Shown here: piece after piece, positions 18,220 to 26,741 of the stretch | Position numbering within the stretch: the stretch's first letter is position 1 | Layout of the letters: each line of letters starts with the position of its first letter | Source of the DNA: Staphylococcus durrellii | Lineage (GTDB): Bacteria; Bacillota; Bacilli; Staphylococcales; Staphylococcaceae | Reading direction: 5' to 3' | Assembly: GCF_015594545.1 (NCBI RefSeq) | Contig: NZ_JADIIO010000001.1 | Span: 2,108,001 to 2,172,000, forward strand | DNA length: 64,000 bases | Program-made: the position numbers and the translations under genes | The notes under the pieces: model-generated | What the model was told of the DNA's origin: nothing | The model's database searches: none | What the model saw: the letters and a program-made list of their open reading frames with translations, nothing else

Positions 18220-19002
18220 ATGTTACCAGCCGAACGTGAAGAAAATATAATCGCCTTTTTGTTAAAACATAAGCATGCAACGATACACACGTTATCAAAG
18301 CAGTTTAATGTTCACGAAGCCACAATTCGTCGTGATTTAAATAAATTAGAACAATTCGATCAAATTAAACGCACACATGGTGGCGTAGTGTTAAATAAAG
18401 CTGAAGTATGGGATGAACTTAGTTTCGCTGATAGACAAACGAGCAATTATGAAGAAAAAGTTGCTATAGGCAACAAGGCAGCTGACTTTATTCAAGATAA
18501 TGATACAATTATTATTGATTCAGGTTCTACGGGGCTACAATTAGCCTTAGCTTTACAACACAAACGCAACTTAACGCTTATCACCAATGATATTTATATT
18601 GCATCTACTTTAAAATCGACGAACCATCAGGTTATCGTTACTGGTGGTGCTTTGCATAAAGACAATTATGTCTTAGATGGTCAGCTTGCTAACAACGCTT
18701 TAAAATCTTTTAATCCTTTAAAATTATTTTTAAGCACACCCGCTATAGACGCAGTAAAAGGTGTGACACACTTTAGTGAAACTTTGGCATATACGAAAGC
18801 GCAAATGGTAGAACAAGCGCAAGAAGTTTATGTCTTAGCAGATAGTTCTAAACTAGACAAAGTTTCTTTATATAATGTGTGCGCTCCAAACAATATAGAC
18901 ATGTTAATAACCGACACTTCAAATTCAAATGTAAATTTGAATTCATATCGTAATCAATTCAAACATTTAACTCGTGTCGATGTACGTCATAACAATAATT
19001 AA
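18220..19002 (+). CDS. DeoR-family transcriptional regulator
   Basis: Protein of 260 aa. The N-terminal HTH (LPAEREENIIAFLLKHK, then LSKQFNVHEATIRRDLNKLE) and the C-terminal DeoR sensor domain (IIIDSGSTGLQLA, LITNDIYIAS, VIVTGGAL) are in standard places. These domains sense phosphorylated sugars. It lies in the same transcription unit as the polyol permease and is the likely repressor of that gene and araB, responding to the kinase product. Terminated immediately downstream. Confidence 0.9.
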   Translation: MLPAEREENIIAFLLKHKHATIHTLSKQFNVHEATIRRDLNKLEQFDQIKRTHGGVVLNKAEVWDELSFADRQTSNYEEKVAIGNKAADFIQDNDTIIIDSGSTGLQLALALQHKRNLTLITNDIYIASTLKSTNHQVIVTGGALHKDNYVLDGQLANNALKSFNPLKLFLSTPAIDAVKGVTHFSETLAYTKAQMVEQAQEVYVLADSSKLDKVSLYNVCAPNNIDMLITDTSNSNVNLNSYRNQFKHLTRVDVRHNNN

Positions 19003-19017
19003 TTTCTATATAATCTA

Positions 19018-19060
19018 ACAGAGGTCATCCCCATATTTAGGAAATGACCTCTGTTTTTTT
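19018..19060. terminator. Bidirectional terminator after deoR-type gene
   Basis: Arms ACAGAGGTCAT and ATGACCTCTGT then a run of eight T; it also reads as a hairpin for the converging gene. Confidence 0.85.
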
Positions 19061-19896
19061 TATCCATTAAATTGTGCAGGATCCGGCCCGACACGTTGAT
19101 CTTTATTTAATTTATCTATCTTTGTCATTTGTGTTTCAGAAAGTTCAAATCCAAAAACATCAATATTTTGTTCAATACGTGATGGTGTAATAGATTTAGG
19201 AATCGTTATTACCCCATGTTGTATATTCCAACGTAGCACGACTTGCGCCGATGATTTATTTATTGTTTGTGCTATTTCGTTAATGGTCTCATCCACTAAT
19301 ATTTCTGCATTCATTAATGGCGACCATGATTCCATTTGAACATCTTCATCTGCTAAATAATTACGTAATAACAATTGGTTAAAATAAGGATGAAATTCTA
19401 CTTGGTTAATAACTGGTTTAATTTGTGCATGTTTTTTCAATGTTTCTAAATGATTAATATTAAAATTACTCACGCCAATATTTTTAACTTTGCCATCCTT
19501 ATATAATTTTTCCATACCTAGCCATGTATCTATCATTAATGCTTCATCTATACCTGGCCAATGAACTAAATATAAATCTAAATAATTAAGCCCTAAATTA
19601 TTGAGTGAACGTTCATATCCTCTAACAACATTATTCTTTCCAAAATCATCGAACCATAATTTAGAAGTAATAAATAAATCTTCCCGAGAAATGCCGGCTG
19701 CTGCTATTCCTTCCTTAATACCTTGTCCTACCATTTCTTCATTTTCATAAACTAAAGCTGCGTCGATACTTCTATAACCATTTATAATTGCATGTTTTAC
19801 TGCTAATTTTGCAGTATCATCATTAGCAACTCGAAAGACACCTAACCCTAATTGTGGCATCTTATTTCCATTATTGAATGTTAGTTGATTCATCAT
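19060..19896 (-). CDS. Aldo/keto reductase (2,5-diketo-gluconate reductase type)
   Basis: Protein of 278 aa, standard for the AKR5 group. The tetrad is visible: Asp in YRSIDAA, Tyr in VYENEEMVG, Lys in FITSKLW and His in YLVHWPG. The NADPH-binding IPKSITPSRIEQN segment lies near the C-terminus. It is 15 bases downstream of the MFS gene at 19912 and surely co-transcribed with it, under the divergent HxlR regulator. HxlR-controlled reductase/exporter pairs commonly answer to reactive aldehydes or quinones; that role is inference. Confidence 0.88.
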   Translation of the reverse strand: MMNQLTFNNGNKMPQLGLGVFRVANDDTAKLAVKHAIINGYRSIDAALVYENEEMVGQGIKEGIAAAGISREDLFITSKLWFDDFGKNNVVRGYERSLNNLGLNYLDLYLVHWPGIDEALMIDTWLGMEKLYKDGKVKNIGVSNFNINHLETLKKHAQIKPVINQVEFHPYFNQLLLRNYLADEDVQMESWSPLMNAEILVDETINEIAQTINKSSAQVVLRWNIQHGVITIPKSITPSRIEQNIDVFGFELSETQMTKIDKLNKDQRVGPDPAQFNG

Positions 19897-19911
19897 TATT
19901 TACTCCTTTTA

Positions 19912-21093
19912 TTAGCATTGCGCTAAGTTATGTTGTTTTTCTCTACTGTATAATGTGTACATCATTGCACTTGCGGCTATAACCATTACGAAACCAAAGT
20001 ACGGTGTCATTGCTACTGAAAATTCATTTAACACATAACCACCAATAACTGATCCTAATGTAATACCAATATTAAATGCCGAAATATTTAAACTTGATGC
20101 AAAATTTACAGTCGCTTTGTTTTCACGTTCTGCAAATAACACAACGATAAGTTGTAATCCTGGTACATTCATAAAGGCAAATAACCCCATGAATAAGATA
20201 GCGATAAGTCCTATAATTGGATGATCTGTTGTAACACCTACAAATAAAAGTACGATGGCTTGAATTAAAAAGATTATACTTAAAGCTTTGGTAGGCATTT
20301 TATTCGTGAATTTACCCCCTAAAGTATTTCCTATCGCTACCATCACACCATATACGATAAGTAATACAACGACTGTGCTATCGCTATAACCTAATTGATG
20401 TGTCAACATAGATGTCAGATACGTATATACGACAAACGTACCACCATAACCTAAGGCAGTAATTAGGTAGACCAGCATAAGTGATTTATTTTTAAATACT
20501 TTTAATTGTTGAATAATTGGTGATTGTTCAAATTCGTTTAAATTACTTGGTACGAAAATCACATTGGCAATCAAACTAATGAATCCGATGACTGCTATTG
20601 TTATAAAGGAGATTTCCCAACCGAAATTTTGTCCAATCCAAGTTCCAAATGGCACACCTGTAATTGTTGCAACAGTTAAACCAGTAAACATCATAGCAAT
20701 TGCACTAGAACGTTTATCTGGAGACACAAGATCGCTCGCTATAGCTGTAGCAATAGACATAAACACGCCATGCATTAATGCAGATAACACACGCATTGCT
20801 AGTAACATCGTAAATGACGGTGAAAATGCTGCTAATAAATTAGCCACAATAAAGATAACCATAATTGTAATTAATAAGTGTTTTCTTTTCATTTTATTTG
20901 TAAGTGGCGTAAGTACTGGGGCCCCTACAGTAACTCCAATGGCGTATAAAGATACTGTTAATCCAGCCATAGGAATTGTAATATTAAATGCATTTTTAAT
21001 AAGTGGTAATAATCCGACGCTAATAAATTCTGTCATACCAATCGCAAAGGCTGAGACGGCTAAAGCAATAATTGCTAATTTTTGTTGTTTCAT
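19912..21093 (-). CDS. MFS transporter, DHA1 12-TM exporter
   Basis: Protein of 393 aa with about 12 TM helices. The start QKLAIIALAVSAFAIGMTEF, then VGLLPLIKNAFNI, is typical of the AraJ/YdhP/NepI-type exporters; the TM2-TM3 loop reads LTPLTNKMKRKHLL and TM5 carries TGVPFGTWIGQNFGW. A GAGGAAGGAAAG site precedes the ATG. First gene of a two-gene operon with an aldo/keto reductase, divergent from an HxlR regulator. Likely efflux of sugars, purines or drugs; substrate unknown. Confidence 0.85.
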   Translation of the reverse strand: MKQQKLAIIALAVSAFAIGMTEFISVGLLPLIKNAFNITIPMAGLTVSLYAIGVTVGAPVLTPLTNKMKRKHLLITIMVIFIVANLLAAFSPSFTMLLAMRVLSALMHGVFMSIATAIASDLVSPDKRSSAIAMMFTGLTVATITGVPFGTWIGQNFGWEISFITIAVIGFISLIANVIFVPSNLNEFEQSPIIQQLKVFKNKSLMLVYLITALGYGGTFVVYTYLTSMLTHQLGYSDSTVVVLLIVYGVMVAIGNTLGGKFTNKMPTKALSIIFLIQAIVLLFVGVTTDHPIIGLIAILFMGLFAFMNVPGLQLIVVLFAERENKATVNFASSLNISAFNIGITLGSVIGGYVLNEFSVAMTPYFGFVMVIAASAMMYTLYSREKQHNLAQC

Positions 21094-21178
21094 TCACTTC
21101 TTTCCTTCCTCTTTTATTAATATGTATGTTATTATAATTCCAATAATCAAAAGAAGTAAGTACGCACTTTAAAGTCAT

Positions 21179-21219
21179 ATAGGTACTTAAATGTACTATA
21201 GGCACTTTTTAGTACCTAT
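21179..21219. promoter_or_regulatory. Nested inverted repeats, likely HxlR operator
   Basis: ATAGGTACT (21179-21187) and AGTACCTAT (21211-21219) are perfect complementary arms, with inner copies GTACTA (21193-21198) and TAGTAC (21210-21215). It lies in the divergent region just before the GGAGGTG site of the HxlR gene and 86 bases before the MFS gene. Confidence 0.6.
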
Positions 21220-21236
21220 GGAGGTGAAGAATTCAG

Positions 21237-21626
21237 ATGAAAAATCATTATAATATTGGCGTAGAAGCAACGATTGATGTGTTAGGCGGCAAATGGAAAC
21301 CTGTAGTGCTGTGTCATTTGAAGGATAATGGCACGATGCGAACTTCCGAACTCAAACGTGCTATACCTAGTATCACTCAAAAAATGTTAACGCAACAATT
21401 ACGAGAGTTAGAAGAAGATAGCATTATCGAACGCATTGTTTATCAACAAGTGCCACCGAAAGTCGAATACAAACTATCTGATTATGGACAGACATTAAGT
21501 GAAATTTTATCTTCTTTATGTCAATGGGGGGAGTTTCATATTGCTAAAATGCACGATGAAGGCCGTCCAGTGTCTTTAGAAAAACAAGACTTTATTAATA
21601 TTCCAGATTTAGTAAGTTCTGAATAA
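21237..21626 (+). CDS. HxlR-family transcriptional regulator
   Basis: Protein of 129 aa, family length. The single winged HTH reads IGVEATIDVLGGKWKPVVL, LKRAIPSITQKMLTQQLREL and VEYKLSDYGQTL, the three diagnostic blocks of HxlR. There is no Cys in the N-terminal segment, but Cys residues are present in VVLCHL and SLCQWG; some relatives sense electrophiles through Cys. It probably represses itself and the divergent MFS/aldo-keto reductase operon through the inverted repeats before it. Confidence 0.9.
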   Translation: MKNHYNIGVEATIDVLGGKWKPVVLCHLKDNGTMRTSELKRAIPSITQKMLTQQLRELEEDSIIERIVYQQVPPKVEYKLSDYGQTLSEILSSLCQWGEFHIAKMHDEGRPVSLEKQDFINIPDLVSSE

Positions 21627-21639
21627 CTGATAAGCATAA

Positions 21640-21680
21640 AAAATAACCTCGCTGTTATCATTAACAGCGAGGTTATTTTT
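21640..21680. terminator. Bidirectional terminator
   Basis: Arms AAATAACCTCGCTGTTA and TAACAGCGAGGTTATTT around a very short loop, between the converging hxlR-type and uxuB genes. Confidence 0.9.
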
Positions 21681-21692
21681 AGTTGTTTATGA

Positions 21693-22511
21693 TTAAACAC
21701 CTGAATAAGCATTAAATCCACCATCAACTGGCACAACAACACCTGTTACAAAACCACTTTGTTTATTATCCATTAACCAATATAAAGTACCTAATAATTC
21801 TTCTGGCTCGCCAAAGCGTTGCATAGGCGTTTGTGATAAAATTTTATTCGCTCTTTCAGAATAAGAACCGTCGTCATTTCTTAATAAACCTTTATTTTGT
21901 GCAGTTTCAAAAAAGCCTGGCGCTATTGCATTTACTCGGATTTGACCTGCAAAGTAAGTACTTAACCATTGTGTAAAGTTACTTACAGAAGCTTTTGCAC
22001 CACTATATGCTGGTATTTTAGTTAATGGAGTAAATGCATTCATTGATGAAATATTAATAATTGTACCTTGTTCAGACGTCACGACATCTTGACCAAAGAC
22101 TTGTGAAGGTAAAAATGTACCTGTGTAATTTAACTTGAATACTTGATCAACACCGTCTTCAGTTAAATCAAAGAAAGATTTTTCACTGTTTTCATCATAC
22201 ATTTCGTCATCAGTTGTAGCATTTGGATTGTTACCGCCTGCCCCATTAATCAAGACATCAATTTGACCAAATGTTTGATTAAATGTCTTTTTAGCTTGTT
22301 CTAAAGCTTTTTTATTTAATACATCCGCTACTAAGCCAACACTTTGTTTATGGTCTGCGTCTATTTGTTGTTGCAAGTTAACAATTTTGTCCTCAGAACG
22401 TCCTAATATACCTACATTAGCGCCTTGTTCTACTAATGCTTTGACAAATGTTGAACCAATAACGCCTGTAGCACCGGTTATCACTATGTTTAAATTTTCA
22501 AATTGTTTCAT
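21693..22511 (-). CDS. uxuB: D-fructuronate reductase / mannonate oxidoreductase, SDR type
   Basis: Classical SDR of 272 aa: ITGATGVIGSTF (cofactor site), INGAGGNNP, ISSMNAF and the YSGAK catalytic pair. The PVDGGFNAYSGV end is typical of SDRs of sugar acids. It starts directly after uxuA in a glucuronate cluster, so it is assigned the NADH-dependent reduction of D-fructuronate to D-mannonate, as in the Gram-positive pathway that uses an SDR instead of the long-chain UxuB. The assignment rests on context; sequence alone shows only an SDR. Confidence 0.82.
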   Translation of the reverse strand: MKQFENLNIVITGATGVIGSTFVKALVEQGANVGILGRSEDKIVNLQQQIDADHKQSVGLVADVLNKKALEQAKKTFNQTFGQIDVLINGAGGNNPNATTDDEMYDENSEKSFFDLTEDGVDQVFKLNYTGTFLPSQVFGQDVVTSEQGTIINISSMNAFTPLTKIPAYSGAKASVSNFTQWLSTYFAGQIRVNAIAPGFFETAQNKGLLRNDDGSYSERANKILSQTPMQRFGEPEELLGTLYWLMDNKQSGFVTGVVVPVDGGFNAYSGV

Positions 22512-22512
22512 T

Positions 22513-23544
22513 TTATTTGCGCACCCCTTCGATTAAGCCATTAATATAAGTTGCACCTAAGGCACGGTCATATAAGCCATATCCTGCCTTACCTGTTTCT
22601 CCCCAAATCATACGTCCATGATCGGGTCTGATTGTGCCTTTAAAATCAATGTCTACTAATGCTTCCACTACGGCTTTCATGTCCACCGAACCATTTTTAG
22701 ATAAGTGTCCAGTTTCTAAAAACGAATACTCACCGATACGTTTAACGTTACGCATATGCATAAAGTGAATATGGTCTCCAAAAGTTCTGATTATTGCCGG
22801 CAAGTCATTTTCAGCTAGTGACCCTAACGAACCTGTACAGAAACATATGCCGTTATTTTTACTATTATTGATAGATAATAAACGTTCATAACTATCTTTA
22901 TTCTTAATAATTCTTGGAATACCAAAAATTGGCCAAGGCGGATCATCCGGATGTATCGCAAGATCAACGTCATGTTCAATTGCCGTCGGTAACACACGTT
23001 CTAAAAAGTACTCTAAGTTTTCCCATAATTGTTCTTCTGAAGTCTCACGATAGTCTAAAATTAATTGATTCATTTCTTCACGAGAGTAACTCTCGTCCCA
23101 CCCTGGCAAATTTAAATCAGTTGTTAAAGGATCGATATCTTTAATTTGATCGTGTTTATAAATCAAAGTATTAGAGCCGTCTTCAAGTTCATAATCTAAT
23201 TGTGAACGTGTCCAATCAAATACCGGCATAAAATTATAAGTTACAGTTTTAATACCATTGTTAGCTAAATTAATAAGTGACGTTTTGTAATTTTCGATAA
23301 CTTCATCTCTATTACTTACTCCTAATTTAATATTTTCATGTACGGGTAAACTTTCTACTACTTCAAACTTTAGCCCTTCAGCTTCAATGGTAGCTTTTAA
23401 GTCAGCAATACGTTCACTCGTCCAAACTTCACCTACCGGCACATCATAAATGGCCGAAACAATATGTTTCATATCAGGAATTTGTTTAATTTGTTGTAAT
23501 GTTACTGGATCGTCTTTGCCGTACCATCTAAAAGATAATTCCAT
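22513..23544 (-). CDS. uxuA: Mannonate dehydratase
   Basis: Protein of 343 aa, UxuA length. ELSFRWYGKDDPVTLQQIKQ at the start, NFMPVFDWTRSQL, AIHPDDPPWPIFG and RPDHGRMIWGE near the end are the conserved blocks of the Mn/Fe-dependent xylose isomerase-like dehydratase. It converts D-mannonate to 2-keto-3-deoxy-D-gluconate. Its ribosome binding site AAGGAGGTC is formed by the last codons of uxaC, five bases separate the two genes, and uxuB follows with no gap, so the three are translated from one message. Confidence 0.95.
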   Translation of the reverse strand: MELSFRWYGKDDPVTLQQIKQIPDMKHIVSAIYDVPVGEVWTSERIADLKATIEAEGLKFEVVESLPVHENIKLGVSNRDEVIENYKTSLINLANNGIKTVTYNFMPVFDWTRSQLDYELEDGSNTLIYKHDQIKDIDPLTTDLNLPGWDESYSREEMNQLILDYRETSEEQLWENLEYFLERVLPTAIEHDVDLAIHPDDPPWPIFGIPRIIKNKDSYERLLSINNSKNNGICFCTGSLGSLAENDLPAIIRTFGDHIHFMHMRNVKRIGEYSFLETGHLSKNGSVDMKAVVEALVDIDFKGTIRPDHGRMIWGETGKAGYGLYDRALGATYINGLIEGVRK

Positions 23545-23549
23545 AACGT

Positions 23550-24956
23550 TTAGACCTCCTTAATCCCATCGATTTTGAATAGTTTTAATGCATTATTGAA
23601 ACAAATATCTTTCAGTATTTGTTCAATTGTTTTATTACTTAAGGCAATTTCACCTTTTTCAATTCTGTCGCCTAATAAATTACATAAAATACGTCTGAAG
23701 TATTCATGTCTAGTGTAGGAAGTCATGCTTCTTGAATCTGTTAACATACCTACAAAGTTTGGTAATAGACCGACGTTCGCATAATCTATTAAGTGTTGTT
23801 CCATGCCTTCTTTAGTATCGTTAAACCACCATGCTGCCCCTAATTGAACGCGATGTTCACTATTCGTAAAGTTACCAGCAGTGGCTTGCACCATTAAATG
23901 ATCTTGACCATTATTTGGATAAATAATAGTGTCTGATAATGCATTATTTAATTCTAAATGATTAAGAAATGCGTTTAAGCGTTTTGCACTCAATTGATCG
24001 CCTACACTATCGAAACCGCTATCGGCTCCAACTTGTTGGTGCATTTTTGCATTGTTGTTACGTGTTGGACCTAAGTGGAATTGCACGACCCAACTTAATT
24101 CTTTATAAACTTTTGATAATTCATTCATAATAAAACCAGCTAACTCGTATTGTTCTGCTTCTTCGATAACGCCACCATTTAACACTTTTTCAAATAATTT
24201 GGCCGCTTCCTCTGCATCAACATTGACACATGGTGTCTTTTCAAAACTTTGATCCGAACTTAAAGCACCATTTCTGTCAAAATAATATATACGTTCTTTC
24301 AATGCTGAAATATAGCTTGTTAGATCATTAATATTACAATCGACATTCTTTTTTAACTGCTCAACTTTTGCAGTGACTGTGTCTTTACTTAGGAACACAT
24401 AACTATCTGGTCTAAACGTTGGGCATACTTTAAAGTTAACTTTTTTGTCCTCATTTAATAATCGATGATATTTTAAGTCGTCACACGGATCATCGGTTGT
24501 GCACACTACTGATACATTGCTTTTTTCAATTAATGCTTGTGGTGTATGAGATGGTTTATTTAATTTTTTGTTTAACGCATCATATAATTTTTTAATATCG
24601 ACATCATCAAAATTAGTCGTCTCATTAAAATAACGTTTTAATTCTAATGCGCACCAGTGATACATAGGATTCATAATTGAATAAGGCAACATATGCATAA
24701 ATGCTTTAAATTTATCAAAGTCCGTTGCACTACCAGTAATAAATGATTCGTTTATGCCATCAGCACGCATAAGTCTCCATTTATAATGGTCTCCAGCTAA
24801 CCATAATTGCGTTATATTGTCATAGTTTTTATTGTCATAAATCTCTTTAGCATCTATATGACAATGAAAATCGATAATAGGTATATTTTTAACCTTTTGG
24901 TAAAGTTTCTCAGCTGTTTTATTATTAAGTAAAAAATTATCATTAATGAGTGTCAT
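23550..24956 (-). CDS. uxaC: Glucuronate isomerase
   Basis: Protein of 468 aa in the amidohydrolase superfamily, standard UxaC length. The metal-binding IIDFHCHIDAKEIY segment, CTTDDPCDDLKYH, FHLGPTRNNN and GMLTDSRSMTSYTRHEYFRR are all diagnostic. It isomerises D-glucuronate to D-fructuronate (and galacturonate to tagaturonate). An AAAGGAGAG site precedes the ATG. A cre-like palindrome lies 45 bases upstream in the spacer after kdgK, so it may have its own CcpA-controlled promoter besides read-through from kdgA-kdgK. Confidence 0.95.
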   Translation of the reverse strand: MTLINDNFLLNNKTAEKLYQKVKNIPIIDFHCHIDAKEIYDNKNYDNITQLWLAGDHYKWRLMRADGINESFITGSATDFDKFKAFMHMLPYSIMNPMYHWCALELKRYFNETTNFDDVDIKKLYDALNKKLNKPSHTPQALIEKSNVSVVCTTDDPCDDLKYHRLLNEDKKVNFKVCPTFRPDSYVFLSKDTVTAKVEQLKKNVDCNINDLTSYISALKERIYYFDRNGALSSDQSFEKTPCVNVDAEEAAKLFEKVLNGGVIEEAEQYELAGFIMNELSKVYKELSWVVQFHLGPTRNNNAKMHQQVGADSGFDSVGDQLSAKRLNAFLNHLELNNALSDTIIYPNNGQDHLMVQATAGNFTNSEHRVQLGAAWWFNDTKEGMEQHLIDYANVGLLPNFVGMLTDSRSMTSYTRHEYFRRILCNLLGDRIEKGEIALSNKTIEQILKDICFNNALKLFKIDGIKEV

Positions 24957-25000
24957 AGTATCTCTCCTTTATTTCTATATTGTTCTTTTCAAATATATTT

Positions 25001-25014
25001 TGAATGCGCTTTCA
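25001..25014. promoter_or_regulatory. cre-like catabolite control site upstream of uxaC
   Basis: TGAATGCGCTTTCA is a near-palindrome; its reverse TGAAAGCGCATTCA fits the CcpA consensus with one deviation. It lies in the short spacer between kdgK and uxaC. Confidence 0.6.
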
Positions 25015-25026
25015 AAATTATGTTTA

Positions 25027-25998
25027 CTATCGTTTTAATTCGCCAACATTGGAGGATAAATTTAAAATATCTTGTTCTTCAATGCTTAATGAATCTTCAT
25101 TGGTTGTATGTTGAAGTACGGAACATTTTGTTGCAAAATCGATAACTTCTGCTAAGTCCCATTGTTGAAGCAACCCATGGATAATGCCTGCCGTAAATGC
25201 ATCGCCAGCACCGATACGATTGAGTACGGTATATTGATATTTCGGACTTGTTATAAAGTTATCTTGAATTAGCATGATACCTTGCAATGTACTTTGTTCT
25301 ATATCTCTGTTGCTGGAAGCTATAACCGGTATATTGTACTGAGCTTGTATCGTTCTGGCACATGCTTCAATATCTTCATCTTCTTGATTTGTTGATAATA
25401 AATGTGTAGCGTCCTTTTTCCCAAAAAGTAATATATTTACAAAAGGTAATACTGATTTAATTACAGGTATCGCTTCGTCTTTAGACCATAAATTATTTCT
25501 ATAATTTATATCAAATACTAATTTAACACCTTGTTCTTTAAGTTTGGTTAATATATCTACAATGTTATCTCTTATCTGGGTATTTACTGCAAGTGTAATA
25601 CCTGTCAATATCAAATAGTCTTGATCACTAAAGTCAATTTGTTGTATCTGTTCATAGCCGTTTATAGCAAATGCTGAATGGTCACGATCATAAATAACTT
25701 GACCGCTTCTATAACCAAAACCTTCTTCCATATAGTAAGTACTTAAACGACCTTCAGTATGGTCGATAAATTTGGTGCTCACATTTGCACTGCGCATCGT
25801 TTGTTCTACTAAATCTTTTAAATTATCTTGTGGTAATGTTGTTAACATAGCAGTATTTTGCCTAAATCCAGCTAACGTCACGAGTGTATTTAATTCTGCA
25901 CCACCCGTTTGTATATTTAATGAACGTGTATTTTTCAGTTGTTCGTAATTCGGTGGCGTTAAGCGTAGCAAGACTTCCCCTAAGCCATAGATAGTCAT
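25027..25998 (-). CDS. kdgK: 2-keto-3-deoxygluconate kinase (PfkB family)
   Basis: PfkB/ribokinase-family protein of 323 aa. The GGAELNTLVTLAGF N-terminal block and the catalytic NRIGAGDAFTAGIIHG block are present, with IGAGDAF carrying the base Asp. It phosphorylates 2-keto-3-deoxygluconate to KDPG. The ATG at 25998 is preferred; a GTG at 26004 overlaps the kdgA stop and is an alternative. Translational coupling to kdgA is likely, since the GGTGGTGAG just before comes from the last kdgA codons. Confidence 0.92.
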   Translation of the reverse strand: MTIYGLGEVLLRLTPPNYEQLKNTRSLNIQTGGAELNTLVTLAGFRQNTAMLTTLPQDNLKDLVEQTMRSANVSTKFIDHTEGRLSTYYMEEGFGYRSGQVIYDRDHSAFAINGYEQIQQIDFSDQDYLILTGITLAVNTQIRDNIVDILTKLKEQGVKLVFDINYRNNLWSKDEAIPVIKSVLPFVNILLFGKKDATHLLSTNQEDEDIEACARTIQAQYNIPVIASSNRDIEQSTLQGIMLIQDNFITSPKYQYTVLNRIGAGDAFTAGIIHGLLQQWDLAEVIDFATKCSVLQHTTNEDSLSIEEQDILNLSSNVGELKR

Positions 25999-26000
25999 CT

Positions 26001-26618
26001 TCACTCACCACCTTTAAGTTCACTTACATATTGTTTTAGACCGTCAGCTCCATCTTGTTGGTATACTTTCGTAATTTCACTACCGATGCCTACCGCAAAA
26101 CTGCCGGCGTCTAACCATTCTCGATGATTTTGCTTACCAACACCACCTGTAGGAATAAATTCTGTTGTAGGTAAAGGACCTCTAAAATCTTTTATTGATG
26201 AAGGTGTAAACTGTGTCGCAGGAAATAGTTTGAGCACTTTGCAACCGTATTCCATTGCTTCTATCATTTCTTTTACCGTCATCACTCCGGGTACATAAGG
26301 TACATCATATAAGTTGGCAACTTTTGCCGTTTCTTTATCAAACGAGGGACTAACTATAAATTTCGCACCATTTAAAATAGCCACCCTTGCCGATACACTA
26401 TCAAGTACAGTACCTGCCCCTATAAGTGCGTTATCATTTTTAGACAACGTTGTTATAATATCCATTGCTTGAGGCGTAGTTAGCGTTACTTCTATGACAT
26501 CTAACCCTTTTTCTATAATTATATTGGCGATATCAATAAAATCCTGTTTATCGTCTGTTCTTATAACAGCTATGTGTTTAGAGCTATTAATTTTGTTCAT
26601 TGTCTCTGTCGAATTCAT
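26001..26618 (-). CDS. kdgA: KDPG aldolase (2-dehydro-3-deoxy-phosphogluconate aldolase)
   Basis: Protein of 205 aa, standard for KDPG/KHG aldolases. GLDVIEVTLTTPQA, LIGAGTVLD, FIVSPSFD, VPGVMTVKEM, VLKLFPATQF (Schiff-base Lys) and PTGGVG follow in order. It splits KDPG into pyruvate and glyceraldehyde 3-phosphate. The ATG at 26618 follows AAGGGGATG; the frame is open 10 codons further, but those would run towards the operator. First gene of the glucuronate operon, controlled by the palindrome 21 bases upstream. Confidence 0.93.
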   Translation of the reverse strand: MNSTETMNKINSSKHIAVIRTDDKQDFIDIANIIIEKGLDVIEVTLTTPQAMDIITTLSKNDNALIGAGTVLDSVSARVAILNGAKFIVSPSFDKETAKVANLYDVPYVPGVMTVKEMIEAMEYGCKVLKLFPATQFTPSSIKDFRGPLPTTEFIPTGGVGKQNHREWLDAGSFAVGIGSEITKVYQQDGADGLKQYVSELKGGE

Positions 26619-26638
26619 CTCAGCATCCCCTTTTTCAC

Positions 26639-26660
26639 AAAATAACAACGTTGTTATTTT
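26639..26660. promoter_or_regulatory. 22-bp perfect palindrome, likely KdgR operator
   Basis: Arm AAAATAACAAC followed directly by its exact complement, centred on CG, as is usual for LacI-family operators. It lies between the divergent kdgA and kdgR genes, immediately 5' of the kdgA ribosome binding region. Confidence 0.75.
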
Positions 26661-26741
26661 GCGATAAAAAAATATTTTCTTTCTTGTCTATATGGTATAA
26701 TTAAAATCAAATTAAATCAATCCCTTTGAAGGAGTATTTTT

